Source: CAYJBH01 sp964370605
Lineage (GTDB): Bacteria > Bacillota > Clostridia > Oscillospirales > Ruminococcaceae
DNA length: 64,000 nucleotides
Assembly (NCBI GenBank): GCA_964370605.1
Contig: CAYJJX010000005.1
Coordinates: 1 to 64,000, forward strand
Reading direction: 5' to 3'
Shown here: positions 50,247 through 59,098 of the stretch, piece by piece
Layout of the letters: the number at the start of each line of letters is the position of its first letter
Position numbering within the stretch: the stretch's first letter is position 1
Position numbers and translations under genes: made by a program
Notes under the pieces: generated by a model
Database searches by the model: none
What the model saw: the letters and a program-made list of their open reading frames with translations, nothing else
What the model was told of the DNA's origin: nothing

Positions 50247-51056
50247 ATGGCATTAAGGTTGGATCAATATGTCAGTGAGCGGTTTGATCTGCCCTCACGA
50301 GAACGAGCAAAGTCTTTGATCATGCAAGGACGATGCTTTGTTAACGGTCAACGTGCCGACAAACCGGGGCTGGCTGTAAAAGAGAGCGACACTGTTGAAC
50401 TGAAACTTCCCGAGATTGAGTTTGTAAGCAGGGGAGGATATAAGCTCAAACAGGCGGCAGAAAAGTTTGACATTGACTTTTCCGGCAAGGTAATGATGGA
50501 TATCGGAGCATCGACAGGCGGCTTCACCGACTGTGCCTTGCAAAGCGGTGCGAAGTTTGTCTATGCGGTCGATGTGGGATACGGTCAGCTTGATTATCGC
50601 CTGCGAGAGGATAGTCGGGTGAAATGTTTAGAGCGCACCAATATCCGCAATCTTGAACCGTCAAACGTTGAAAGTCTTGTTGATATTTTTACAGTTGATG
50701 TATCCTTTATATCACTCAAACTAATATTTCCACTATTCAAAAAGTTTGCAGGCGAAAATTTCATTGCGGTAGCATTAATAAAACCGCAGTTTGAAGCAGG
50801 GCGTGAGCAGGTCGGCAAAAACGGAGTTGTCCGAAATCCAGACGTCCATAAAAATGTAATCGAAACGGTACTCGGATATGCACAAGAAAATCAGCTATAT
50901 CCGTATGGACTATATTTTTCACCGATAAAGGGGCCAAAAGGGAATATTGAATTTTTGGTAGCACTTTCAGGCAGCGAAACGGGTTTTATACCGCAGATTG
51001 ATGCGGTGGTAGACCAAGCACACGACGAACTATCACGGGACAAAGATATTCAATGA
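50247..51056 (+). CDS. tlyA: TlyA-family 2'-O-methyltransferase
   Basis: 269 residues. N-terminal S4 RNA-binding domain (MALRLDQYVSERF; QGRCFVNGQRADKPG), then a FtsJ-like SAM domain with MDIGASTGGFTDCAL, YAVDVGYGQLDYRLR and ALIKPQFEAGREQVG. Homologues methylate ribosomal RNA; some have haemolysin annotations. The exact target is not evident. The end overlaps nadK by four bases. Confidence 0.94.
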   Translation: MALRLDQYVSERFDLPSRERAKSLIMQGRCFVNGQRADKPGLAVKESDTVELKLPEIEFVSRGGYKLKQAAEKFDIDFSGKVMMDIGASTGGFTDCALQSGAKFVYAVDVGYGQLDYRLREDSRVKCLERTNIRNLEPSNVESLVDIFTVDVSFISLKLIFPLFKKFAGENFIAVALIKPQFEAGREQVGKNGVVRNPDVHKNVIETVLGYAQENQLYPYGLYFSPIKGPKGNIEFLVALSGSETGFIPQIDAVVDQAHDELSRDKDIQ

Positions 51057-51838
51057 ACATATTGATAGTAAAAAATCCGAAAAGTAATGCGGCGAATGTG
51101 ATGACACAAAAGATTGTTCAGCTATTTGAACATCACGGTGTTGACTGTGTCGTGAGCGACTGTGAAGAACCGCCGAGTGGTGAGTTCGATTTTGCGGTTA
51201 CGGTAGGGGGCGACGGAACGTTACTTCATGCCGCATACATGTTGATGAATCGCAACATTCCCATCGTCGGTGTAAATGTTGGAAGACTTGGATTTTTGAC
51301 CGCCTTGACCGCAGATGAATACGGGCAGCTTGCCGATCTTGCACAAGGGAAATATTATCGCGAAGATCGGATTACGTTGATAGCGAACTGCAACGGTCAA
51401 CAACCCATCGCCCTCAACGAATTTTTACTTGCTGGCGGTTCGATGGGAAAAACTGTCGATATTTCGGTATATTGTGACGAGATCAGAGTGTTGCAGTATC
51501 GTGGTGACGGAGTGATAATATCCACTCCGACGGGATCTACTGCTTACTCACTGTCTGCCGGTGGGCCGATAATCGACGCGACGCTCAAAACAATCTCGGT
51601 AACACCGCTTTGCGCACACGGTCTTGGCACTCCGCCCATGGTGTTTTCCTCCGACCGAATTATTACCGTCAAGATTACCTCTTCCTCCGGTCCGGTCAAG
51701 TTATGTGCCGATGGTAGAGACGAGATGGATATTGTCGGCGATGTGGTTATCCGGCGCAATGATCAAACAACACCGCTTATATATTTCAATAAGACAGGAC
51801 AGTTTGCGGCAATCGACGAAAAACTGCGAAGAAAATAA
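51053..51838 (+). CDS. nadK: NAD kinase
   Basis: 261 residues. The GGDGTLLHAAYM motif (catalytic Asp), ALNEFLLAGGSMG (substrate Asn-Glu) and STPTGSTAYSLSAGGPI are all present. Phosphorylates NAD to NADP. Many Clostridia carry argR between nadK and recN; here recN follows directly after 42 bases. Confidence 0.96.
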   Translation: MNILIVKNPKSNAANVMTQKIVQLFEHHGVDCVVSDCEEPPSGEFDFAVTVGGDGTLLHAAYMLMNRNIPIVGVNVGRLGFLTALTADEYGQLADLAQGKYYREDRITLIANCNGQQPIALNEFLLAGGSMGKTVDISVYCDEIRVLQYRGDGVIISTPTGSTAYSLSAGGPIIDATLKTISVTPLCAHGLGTPPMVFSSDRIITVKITSSSGPVKLCADGRDEMDIVGDVVIRRNDQTTPLIYFNKTGQFAAIDEKLRRK

Positions 51839-51880
51839 TAACGACAAATTTGAAAGAAAGGGAAAAACGGTAAGGCGACT

Positions 51881-53533
51881 ATGCTGTGTGAACTCACCAT
51901 CGAGAATATTGCAGTGATAGAACGGGCGACGGTAACCTTTGAGCGAGGGTTTAACGTGTTGACCGGAGAGACGGGTGCGGGTAAATCCATCGTGATTGAT
52001 TCGGTAGGCGCACTGCTTGGACATCGTTTGCCGAAAGATATTTTGCGCAGCGGTGCTTCGAAAGGAAGCATCTGTGCAGTATTTTCTGACATTCCAAAAA
52101 CTGTTGTCGAGACCTTGGAACAGCTTGGATTTGAGTGTCAAGAGCAGCTGATAGTAAGTAGAGAGTTGACGGCAGACGGCAGAGGGACCGTTCGAATAAA
52201 TGGTCGCCCCGCACTGGTATCGATGTTAAAAGAATTCATGCCGTCGCTGCTTACCATACACGGACAACAGGAAAATTTGAACCTTCTGACTCCTGAGACA
52301 CAACTTTCGTTGCTCGATAGATACGGTGGGTTGCAGGGTGCGAAAAAAGAATATAATGTAGTCTATAAATCACTTTGCGACAAGATAAAACAGCTGGACA
52401 GCCTCACACGCAACGAAGAGGAAAATGAGAAAAAAGCGGAACTCTTGCGCTTTCAGATTGAAGAGATTGAGACGGCGGCATTCAAAAAAGGTGAGCCGGA
52501 TGAACTTCAACGTCGACACAGTCTTTTAACAAACCTTGAAAAAATCGTCAATGGTTTTGTAGGGGCAAAACAGGCACTGACCGATGAACAGGGCGGCACT
52601 CTTACATCGCTGACAGCGGCGGTCGGTTCATTATCCGGCATTGACGAGCCGCAGATTGCCGGTTTCAAACAGCGTGCCGAGGCAGCGTTTTATGAACTTC
52701 AAGAGCTTTCGGCCGATATTGCGGGAGCGCTGGAGCGACTCGAGGCAGAACCGCAGGAACTGGAATCGGTAGAACAACGCTTAGACGAGCTGTATAAGCT
52801 TCGTCAAAAATACGGCGACAGTGTCGAGGACATAGAGCGATATTGTAGCGAGGCCATAATAGAACTCTCCAAAATTGACAATAGTGAACAGCGAATAGTG
52901 GAACTGGAACAGGAGATAGAAACGCTTGGCAAAGAGGCGAAAGAACTTGCCGAAAAACTGACAAAAGGTCGTCAGAGCACCTTTGCCAAACTGCAAAAAC
53001 AGGTGACAAGCTCGCTATCGGAGCTCAATATGCCGAACATGCGGTTTGAGATGTCAATAGAACATCGCTCGCTTGCTCGTGACGGTGCAGATAACATTGA
53101 GTTTTTGATTGCCACAAACCCCGGTGAACCACCGAAATCACTTTTGAAGGTGGCATCGGGCGGTGAACTTGCGAGGATAATGTTGGCACTCAAAAACAGT
53201 CTTGCCGATGCCGATGACATGCCAACCGTAATATATGATGAAATTGACACCGGCGTGTCCGGCTCTTCATCCTATAAAATAGGCAAAATGATGCACCGAA
53301 CGGCAGGGGAGCGGCAGGTGCTGGCGGTCACTCATTCGGCACAGCTTGCCTGTTTTGCCGATCATCATCTTTTGATAGAAAAATCCACCGATAAAAAATC
53401 CGCACGCACCGACATAACAACGCTTTCACAGGAGGGCAAGGTTATGGAACTCGCAAGGATCATGTCGGGAGACAGCATTACACAAACAGCGATTGCAAAC
53501 GCAGAAGAGCTGCTTAGCACAGCAAAACAGTGA
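51881..53533 (+). CDS. recN: DNA repair protein RecN
   Basis: SMC-like ATPase acting early in double-strand-break repair. 550 residues: Walker A GETGAGKSIVIDSVGAL near residue 29, a central coiled coil of about 250 residues, the LLKVASGGELARIMLALKN signature, and Walker B TVIYDEIDTGVSG. It is followed by tyrS, not by the spoIVB-spo0A pair found after recN in many spore formers. Confidence 0.96.
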   Translation: MLCELTIENIAVIERATVTFERGFNVLTGETGAGKSIVIDSVGALLGHRLPKDILRSGASKGSICAVFSDIPKTVVETLEQLGFECQEQLIVSRELTADGRGTVRINGRPALVSMLKEFMPSLLTIHGQQENLNLLTPETQLSLLDRYGGLQGAKKEYNVVYKSLCDKIKQLDSLTRNEEENEKKAELLRFQIEEIETAAFKKGEPDELQRRHSLLTNLEKIVNGFVGAKQALTDEQGGTLTSLTAAVGSLSGIDEPQIAGFKQRAEAAFYELQELSADIAGALERLEAEPQELESVEQRLDELYKLRQKYGDSVEDIERYCSEAIIELSKIDNSEQRIVELEQEIETLGKEAKELAEKLTKGRQSTFAKLQKQVTSSLSELNMPNMRFEMSIEHRSLARDGADNIEFLIATNPGEPPKSLLKVASGGELARIMLALKNSLADADDMPTVIYDEIDTGVSGSSSYKIGKMMHRTAGERQVLAVTHSAQLACFADHHLLIEKSTDKKSARTDITTLSQEGKVMELARIMSGDSITQTAIANAEELLSTAKQ

Positions 53534-53554
53534 TAGAAAGGGAAATATACCAAA

Positions 53555-54772
53555 ATGAAAATTTATGAAGAATTGCAGGCGAGAGGTCTTATTGCACAGG
53601 TGACCGACGAGCCGGAGATAAAGGAACTGGTCAACACCGGTAAAGCGATCTTCTACATCGGCTTTGATCCGACGGCGGACAGCCTGCATGTCGGACATTT
53701 TATGGCGCTTTGCCTGATGAAGAGATTGCAGATGGCAGGCAATCGACCGATTGCACTGCTCGGTGGCGGCACCGGAATGGTGGGAGATCCGTCCGGCAGA
53801 ACCGATATGCGTGACATGATGACCACCGAGACGATTGATCATAATATTGCATGTTTCAGAAGACAGATGGAGCGTTTCATAGAGTTTGGTGACGGCAAGG
53901 CAATGATGGTGAACAATGCCGACTGGCTATTGAAACTTAATTATGTCGAACTACTGCGTGAGGTAGGCGCTTGCTTTTCCGTTAACCGGATGCTCGCCGC
54001 CGAATGCTATAAACAGCGTATGGAAAAAGGACTTTCATTCTTTGAGTTCAACTATATGATCATGCAGTCGTATGACTTTTTAGAGCTGTTTCGCAAGTAT
54101 GGTTGCAACATGCAGTTTGGCGGTGATGACCAGTGGAGCAATATGCTGGGCGGCACCGATCTAATCCGTCGCAAGCTCGGAGAAGATGCTTATGCAATGA
54201 CCATCACTCTTCTGACAACGTCAGAGGGCACAAAGATGGGCAAGACCCAAAAAGGCGCAGTCTGGCTGGATCCAAACAAGACTACACCGTTTGAGTTTTT
54301 CCAGTACTGGCGCAACGTTGACGATGCCGATGTCATCAAGGTGATGAAAATGTTGACATTTATGACACTCGATGAGATTGCGCAGTATGAAAAAATGGAG
54401 GGCGCCGAGCTCAACAAGGCGAAAGAACGCCTTGCATATGAATTGACCGAGTTGGTACACGGTGCCGAAGAGGCAGAAAAGGCAAAGGCGGCCACCGCCG
54501 CACTTTTTGGCGGTGCACAAGGCGGAGACGTCCCGACCCATGCTTTGCCACAAGACAAGATTACAGACGGTGAAGTTGGCATAATCACACTGTTGGTTTC
54601 ATCAAAACTTGCTCCCTCGGCAAGTGAGGCACGGCGCCTTATCCAGCAGGGCGGAATATCGGTGGACGGTGCGCAGATAACACAGCACACCCAAACTTTC
54701 ACCAAAGAGCAGCTGAAAGAGGGCGTGCTGGTCAAAAAAGGCAAGAAGCAATTCTGTAAAATTACTCTTTGA
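53555..54772 (+). CDS. tyrS: Tyrosyl-tRNA synthetase
   Basis: 405 residues. Class I HIGH-like motif GFDPTADSLHVGHF, substrate segment YDFLELFRKYGCNMQFGG, the KMSKS-equivalent KMGKT at about residue 228, and a C-terminal S4 domain (APSASEARRLIQQGGISVDG). TyrRS type with KxGKT. GAAAGGGAAA lies ahead of the ATG. Convergent with the S1-domain gene, with only five bases between the stops. Confidence 0.96.
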   Translation: MKIYEELQARGLIAQVTDEPEIKELVNTGKAIFYIGFDPTADSLHVGHFMALCLMKRLQMAGNRPIALLGGGTGMVGDPSGRTDMRDMMTTETIDHNIACFRRQMERFIEFGDGKAMMVNNADWLLKLNYVELLREVGACFSVNRMLAAECYKQRMEKGLSFFEFNYMIMQSYDFLELFRKYGCNMQFGGDDQWSNMLGGTDLIRRKLGEDAYAMTITLLTTSEGTKMGKTQKGAVWLDPNKTTPFEFFQYWRNVDDADVIKVMKMLTFMTLDEIAQYEKMEGAELNKAKERLAYELTELVHGAEEAEKAKAATAALFGGAQGGDVPTHALPQDKITDGEVGIITLLVSSKLAPSASEARRLIQQGGISVDGAQITQHTQTFTKEQLKEGVLVKKGKKQFCKITL

Positions 54773-54777
54773 CGAAG

Positions 54778-55683
54778 TCAATCGAAATAGGTGACGATGT
54801 CTCGGTCGCTGGCATAACTTGAATAGCAGAATTTTTCTATGTGTTCACCGTGATAAAAATACTTTATATCTTTAGTGACCTCAGCATCACGAAGTGAGCC
54901 GACGATCGAGAGTTTCACCTTCATCTTTTCCGGAATGATATTTTTTATGTAGACACTGACATTTTGTCCGGGGTGTAGCCCCTCGACCGGTTCTGCAAGA
55001 CCGGAAAGATTCGGTGCAAGCTCGATAAACACACCGTAATCCTCGATGCTTCGCACAATTCCGACCACCGTTTCACCGGCAGAAAAGGCGGCGGCGTTCT
55101 CGTCCCAGCTTCCAAGCAGCTCTTTCAGCGAGAGCAAAAAGCGCCCCTTTTCGTCCTGCGATTTTATCACCGCCCTAAGCGTCTGGCCTTTATATATTCT
55201 ATCATGTGGTGTACAAATTCGCGAGACGGACAGACAGTCGATGTGAAGCAGTCCGGCGATTCCGCAACCGATGTCGCAGAATGCACCGTAACGCTCAATA
55301 TGTGTTACACGACAATCGATGACATCACCAACAGTTTTTTTTGAAATAAACTCTTCTACACAGCGGCGCTGAGCCTCTTTGCGAGAGAGGACAAACAATG
55401 GTTTCTTTGATGAGAAGTCAATACTCTTTATGACAAAGCAGATTTTTTGCCCAATCTTTGAGAGCACAGCGATATCTTTCACCGTCGAGTTATCGGGGCT
55501 ATATGTTGCCTCTTCAAACGGCATAATTGCCTGATAGCCGGAAAATTCAAATTTTATTCGGCGTTTAACATCAAAAAGCAGGGCGGTTGATTGAAGTATC
55601 GTTTGTTTACTTCTTGCCAAAACTAACTGTTCGATGCAAAGCGACGACGCTTCCGGAAAATCACCCTCCAACCTATATTCCAT
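54778..55683 (-). CDS. S1 RNA-binding domain protein
   Basis: 301 residues. After an N-terminal segment of about 100 residues there are two S1-type domains: VGDVIDCRVTHIERYGAFCD (about 118-137) and TVVGIVRSIEDYGVFIEL (about 205-222), each with the ISHAL-like tail (GLLHIDCL; GLAEPVEGL). Similar proteins occur across Clostridia next to other translation genes, without an assigned role. Divergent from prfA, separated by 122 bases. Confidence 0.88.
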   Translation of the reverse strand: MEYRLEGDFPEASSLCIEQLVLARSKQTILQSTALLFDVKRRIKFEFSGYQAIMPFEEATYSPDNSTVKDIAVLSKIGQKICFVIKSIDFSSKKPLFVLSRKEAQRRCVEEFISKKTVGDVIDCRVTHIERYGAFCDIGCGIAGLLHIDCLSVSRICTPHDRIYKGQTLRAVIKSQDEKGRFLLSLKELLGSWDENAAAFSAGETVVGIVRSIEDYGVFIELAPNLSGLAEPVEGLHPGQNVSVYIKNIIPEKMKVKLSIVGSLRDAEVTKDIKYFYHGEHIEKFCYSSYASDRDIVTYFD

Positions 55684-55744
55684 AACTTAAAACTCCAATA
55701 GCATTTTTACATATCAAACTATATGCTGGCTTGCAAAAAAATAT

Positions 55745-55773
55745 TTGCATTTGCGTAACATTTGGTTTAGAAT
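55745..55773 (+). promoter_or_regulatory. Predicted sigma-A promoter of prfA operon
   Basis: TTGCAT (55745-55750), spacer 17, TAGAAT (55768-55773), 32 bases ahead of the prfA ATG. Confidence 0.6.
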
Positions 55774-55805
55774 ATTTATGACACACTTTATAAAACAGAG
55801 GAACT

Positions 55806-56888
55806 ATGTTAGACAAATTAAAAGAGATAAAAAACAGATATGAATTCGTAGCACAGCAGGTGGTGTTGCCGGAGGTTATTTCCGATAACGAGCAATACCG
55901 CAAATTAATGAAAGAACATAAAAATTTGACGCCGCTTATGGAAAAGTATGACGAATACCTTGCCGCCGAAACCGAGATGGATGAGGCAAAGGGTATGCTG
56001 GACGAAGGCGGTCTTGAACCTGATTTCAAAGAGATGGTACAGGCTGAGTACTTAGATGCAAAACAGCGCTGTGAAGAGTTGGAAGAGGAAATTAAAATTC
56101 TGCTTATTCCAAAAGATGAGAATGACGACAATAATACGATTGTCGAAATCCGCGGTGGCGCCGGCGGCGACGAGGCGGCACTCTTTGCGGGCAGTCTATT
56201 CCGCATGTACTCTATGTACGCAGAGCGCACCCGCCTCAAGGTAGAGATACTAAATGCGAACGAGACTGATCTTCAAGGATACAAGGAAATCAGTTTTCTT
56301 ATATCGGGTGAGGGTGCCTATGGTCGCTTGAAGTTTGAGAGCGGAGTTCATCGTGTACAGCGTGTACCGGAAACCGAGACACAGGGAAGAATTCACACCT
56401 CTACCGTGACGGTTGCGGTGCTTCCTGAAGTTGAAGAGATCGACTTTGAAATTAACACATCTGACGTGCAGGTGGACACCTTCCGTGCCTCCGGCGCAGG
56501 TGGTCAGCATGTCAACAAGACCGAGAGTGCAATACGACTTACCTATCTTCCGACAGGACTTGTGGTGGAATGTCAGGACGAGCGCAGTCAACACAAAAAT
56601 CGTGACCGTGCGTTTAAGATTTTGCGCAGTAAACTCTATGAAGAAAAACAGCGTGAACAGGCGGATGCCATCGCAAAAGAGCGCAAAAGTCAGGTTGGGA
56701 CAGGAGATCGCAGCGAACGTATTCGTACCTACAACTACCCACAAGGAAGACTGACCGACCACCGTATAGGCCTTACCCTTTACAGGCTCGAGGCCATCAT
56801 GAACGGCGACCTTGACGAGGTTATCGACTCGCTGATCACCGCCGATCGTGCCGAAAAACTAAAGGCAAGCGAGAGCGATGACAACTAG
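55806..56888 (+). CDS. prfA: Peptide chain release factor 1
   Basis: 360 residues. Reads UAA and UAG: the stop-codon motif region is RVPETETQGRIHTST (PET at the PxT position), and the peptidyl-release motif is SGAGGQHVNKTESAIR (GGQ near residue 235). Followed, with an 11-base overlap, by the Sua5 gene. The prmC methyltransferase gene often found between them is absent here. Confidence 0.97.
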   Translation: MLDKLKEIKNRYEFVAQQVVLPEVISDNEQYRKLMKEHKNLTPLMEKYDEYLAAETEMDEAKGMLDEGGLEPDFKEMVQAEYLDAKQRCEELEEEIKILLIPKDENDDNNTIVEIRGGAGGDEAALFAGSLFRMYSMYAERTRLKVEILNANETDLQGYKEISFLISGEGAYGRLKFESGVHRVQRVPETETQGRIHTSTVTVAVLPEVEEIDFEINTSDVQVDTFRASGAGGQHVNKTESAIRLTYLPTGLVVECQDERSQHKNRDRAFKILRSKLYEEKQREQADAIAKERKSQVGTGDRSERIRTYNYPQGRLTDHRIGLTLYRLEAIMNGDLDEVIDSLITADRAEKLKASESDDN

Positions 56889-57882
56889 TTACCTCACCGA
56901 AATCTTGCCCCCGACAGAGGGAGCATTGAGCGAGGCGGTTCGTTTGTTGAATTCAGGCGAAGTTGTAGTTTTGCCGAGCGAGACGGTGTATGGACTTGCG
57001 GCACGGTGTGACAGTGAAGACGGTATTGCAAAGATATTTTCGGTAAAAAACAGACCGGCAGATAATCCGCTCATATTGCACTGCGACGGTCTTGAAATGG
57101 CAAAAAAATATTCAATGGATACCGATGAAAGACTGAAAAAACTGGCGGATATTTTCTGGCCGGGCCCGTTGACTGTTGTGGTCAAACGCTCGAATCTGGT
57201 TTCTGATATTGTGACCGCAGGGCAGGCTACGGTGGCACTGCGTGTTCCCAATAATGAGTTTTTTCGAAATGTCATCACCGAATGCGGAGTTCCCATTGCC
57301 GCCCCGTCTGCCAATATATCAGGCCGCCCCAGTCCGACCGACGGCAACGAGGCACTGCGCCAACTTGATAAAAAAGTGCCGCTGATAGTTGATGGCGGAC
57401 GTTGTGACGTCGGTGTCGAGAGCACTATTATTTACCTTTCAGACGATGAGGCGGTTCTTCTTCGTCCCGGTGACATATCGGCAGATTGTCTGAGTGAGGT
57501 ACTGGGTCAAACGGTCGTTACAAAAAAAGGGGAAAAAACCCCGACAGCCCCCGGCATGAAATATCGACACTATGCACCAAACTGTGAGATTATTCTTTAT
57601 TGCGGCGATGATTTTGCCTGTTTTCTGAAGCGATGTGACGGAAAATATGGTGTCGTGTGTTTTGAAGAGGAGAGCGAGGATATAACGGCTGAGAAGTGCA
57701 TAATATTTGGTAGGGCAGGCGATGAAAAACAGCAACAACGCAGGTTGTTCAAGATATTGAACTCACTGGACGATTACCGACTGGACCGATGGTATATCCA
57801 TACCGATCGTAGTTTCAAGGCGGTATACAATCGATTACACAAAGCTTCAGACGGCAAAATTTTCAAAGGAAAAAATTATTAG
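56878..57882 (+). CDS. ywlC: L-threonylcarbamoyladenylate synthase (Sua5/YwlC)
   Basis: Makes threonylcarbamoyl-AMP for the tRNA t6A modification. 334 residues: a YrdC domain with VVLPSETVYGLAAR, IFSVKNRPADNPLILH, WPGPLTVVVK and IAAPSANISGRPSPTD, then a linker with KTPTAPGMKYRHYAPNC and a C-terminal Sua5 domain. Long (Sua5) rather than short (YrdC) form. The coaE fusion gene begins directly at the next base. Confidence 0.96.
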   Translation: MTTSYLTEILPPTEGALSEAVRLLNSGEVVVLPSETVYGLAARCDSEDGIAKIFSVKNRPADNPLILHCDGLEMAKKYSMDTDERLKKLADIFWPGPLTVVVKRSNLVSDIVTAGQATVALRVPNNEFFRNVITECGVPIAAPSANISGRPSPTDGNEALRQLDKKVPLIVDGGRCDVGVESTIIYLSDDEAVLLRPGDISADCLSEVLGQTVVTKKGEKTPTAPGMKYRHYAPNCEIILYCGDDFACFLKRCDGKYGVVCFEEESEDITAEKCIIFGRAGDEKQQQRRLFKILNSLDDYRLDRWYIHTDRSFKAVYNRLHKASDGKIFKGKNY

Positions 57883-59097
57883 ATGACGATTATTGGCATA
57901 ACCGGACGTTCCGGAAGCGGAAAGACCTTGCTGAGTGATTTTTATCGCTCTCTTGGCTTTAACGTGATAGATTGCGACAAGGTGGCGGGCAGTATTTTGG
58001 AAAAGGGTTCACACTGTCTTGGCGAACTTGCGGCAACCTTTGGGAGCGATGTTTTAAATTCCGACGGCACGCTCAACCGTCCGATATTGGCATCACGGGC
58101 ATTTTTAAACAAAAAGAGTCAGCGGCAACTCAACTCAATTACCCATCCGCACATCAACAAGATAGTGTTACAGCGGCTGGCAGAGGCGGCGAACAATAAA
58201 GAAGAACTTGTGTTCATCGATGTGCCACTGTTAATTGATTATCCGCTCGAGCACTACTGCGACAAGGTCGTTGTGGTTCGTTCTCGAGAAGAATTGCAAC
58301 TCAAACGCCTTAAAGCACGAGGAATGAGTCCGGAACAGGCGAAAAAGCGACTTTCTACACAGCATAGCAACGCACGGCTTTTTGCGGCGGCGGACTATAT
58401 TGTTACCAACAATTCGACCGAAAAAGAGTTACAGACTAAAGCGAGACAACTTTTGACACGGTTGGTTCCCATCGGGAAAAAGAATGTTGGTCGGCCGCTT
58501 CGGCGTCGTCGATTGCCGCACGGAGTGAAGCGCTGGTTGCCGCTTTTGTTTATTCCGATACTCGTTGTGGCAATAATACTGATAACCGGCACACTCGGTG
58601 AGATTGAACAAGAAGTTTACCGCACCGAATATTCTCAGACAGTTACCGAGGTGGCTGCTCTATATGATCTTGATCCGTATGTCATCTATGCAGTGATAAT
58701 AACCGAGAGCAATTTTCAACCCGATGCCGTATCGAATGTCGGTGCAAGGGGGCTCATGCAGATCACCGAGGACACGTTTGATTGGATTCAAATGCAGATT
58801 GATCCCGAAAAACAATACACCTATGACGATATGTTTGATCCACAAGTGAATATATTGTTCGGAAGTTACTATGTCAGCCGCTGTCTTGAACGATACCATG
58901 GCGATCTGAACACGGCGGTTGCCGCCTATCACAGCGGATGGGGGACGGTCGATGGATTGTTAGAAAATCCCGAGTATAGTGATGACGGCAAGACCTTGGA
59001 TATATTCCCATATGACCAGATGAATCATTATGTAAATAAGATAAACGCAAACTATGAGAGTTACACAAGACTTTATGAAGAAAGGAATGAAAACTGA
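57883..59097 (+). CDS. coaE: Dephospho-CoA kinase fused to a membrane lytic transglycosylase
   Basis: 404 residues in one frame. Residues 1 to about 195 are CoaE, last step of CoA synthesis: P-loop GITGRSGSGKT, DCDKVAG, HPHINKIV and FIDVPLLIDYPLEHYCDKVVV. A basic stretch (RPLRRRRLPHGVKRW) leads to a membrane helix at about 217-237, then an SLT transglycosylase domain with catalytic Glu275 in IITESNFQPDAVSNVGARG, LMQITEDTFDW and AVAAYHSGWG. Topology puts the kinase inside and the muramidase outside. These genes are often neighbours in Clostridia; here they are joined with no stop. An in-frame GTG at 58525 could in principle start the second half alone but has no good ribosome site. Confidence 0.92.
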   Translation: MTIIGITGRSGSGKTLLSDFYRSLGFNVIDCDKVAGSILEKGSHCLGELAATFGSDVLNSDGTLNRPILASRAFLNKKSQRQLNSITHPHINKIVLQRLAEAANNKEELVFIDVPLLIDYPLEHYCDKVVVVRSREELQLKRLKARGMSPEQAKKRLSTQHSNARLFAAADYIVTNNSTEKELQTKARQLLTRLVPIGKKNVGRPLRRRRLPHGVKRWLPLLFIPILVVAIILITGTLGEIEQEVYRTEYSQTVTEVAALYDLDPYVIYAVIITESNFQPDAVSNVGARGLMQITEDTFDWIQMQIDPEKQYTYDDMFDPQVNILFGSYYVSRCLERYHGDLNTAVAAYHSGWGTVDGLLENPEYSDDGKTLDIFPYDQMNHYVNKINANYESYTRLYEERNEN

Positions 59098-59098
59098 C

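Noticed and set aside
58525..59097. Separate lytic transglycosylase gene starting at an internal GTG
   Set aside because: In frame with the kinase, without an intervening stop or a good ribosome site, so a fusion is the simpler reading.
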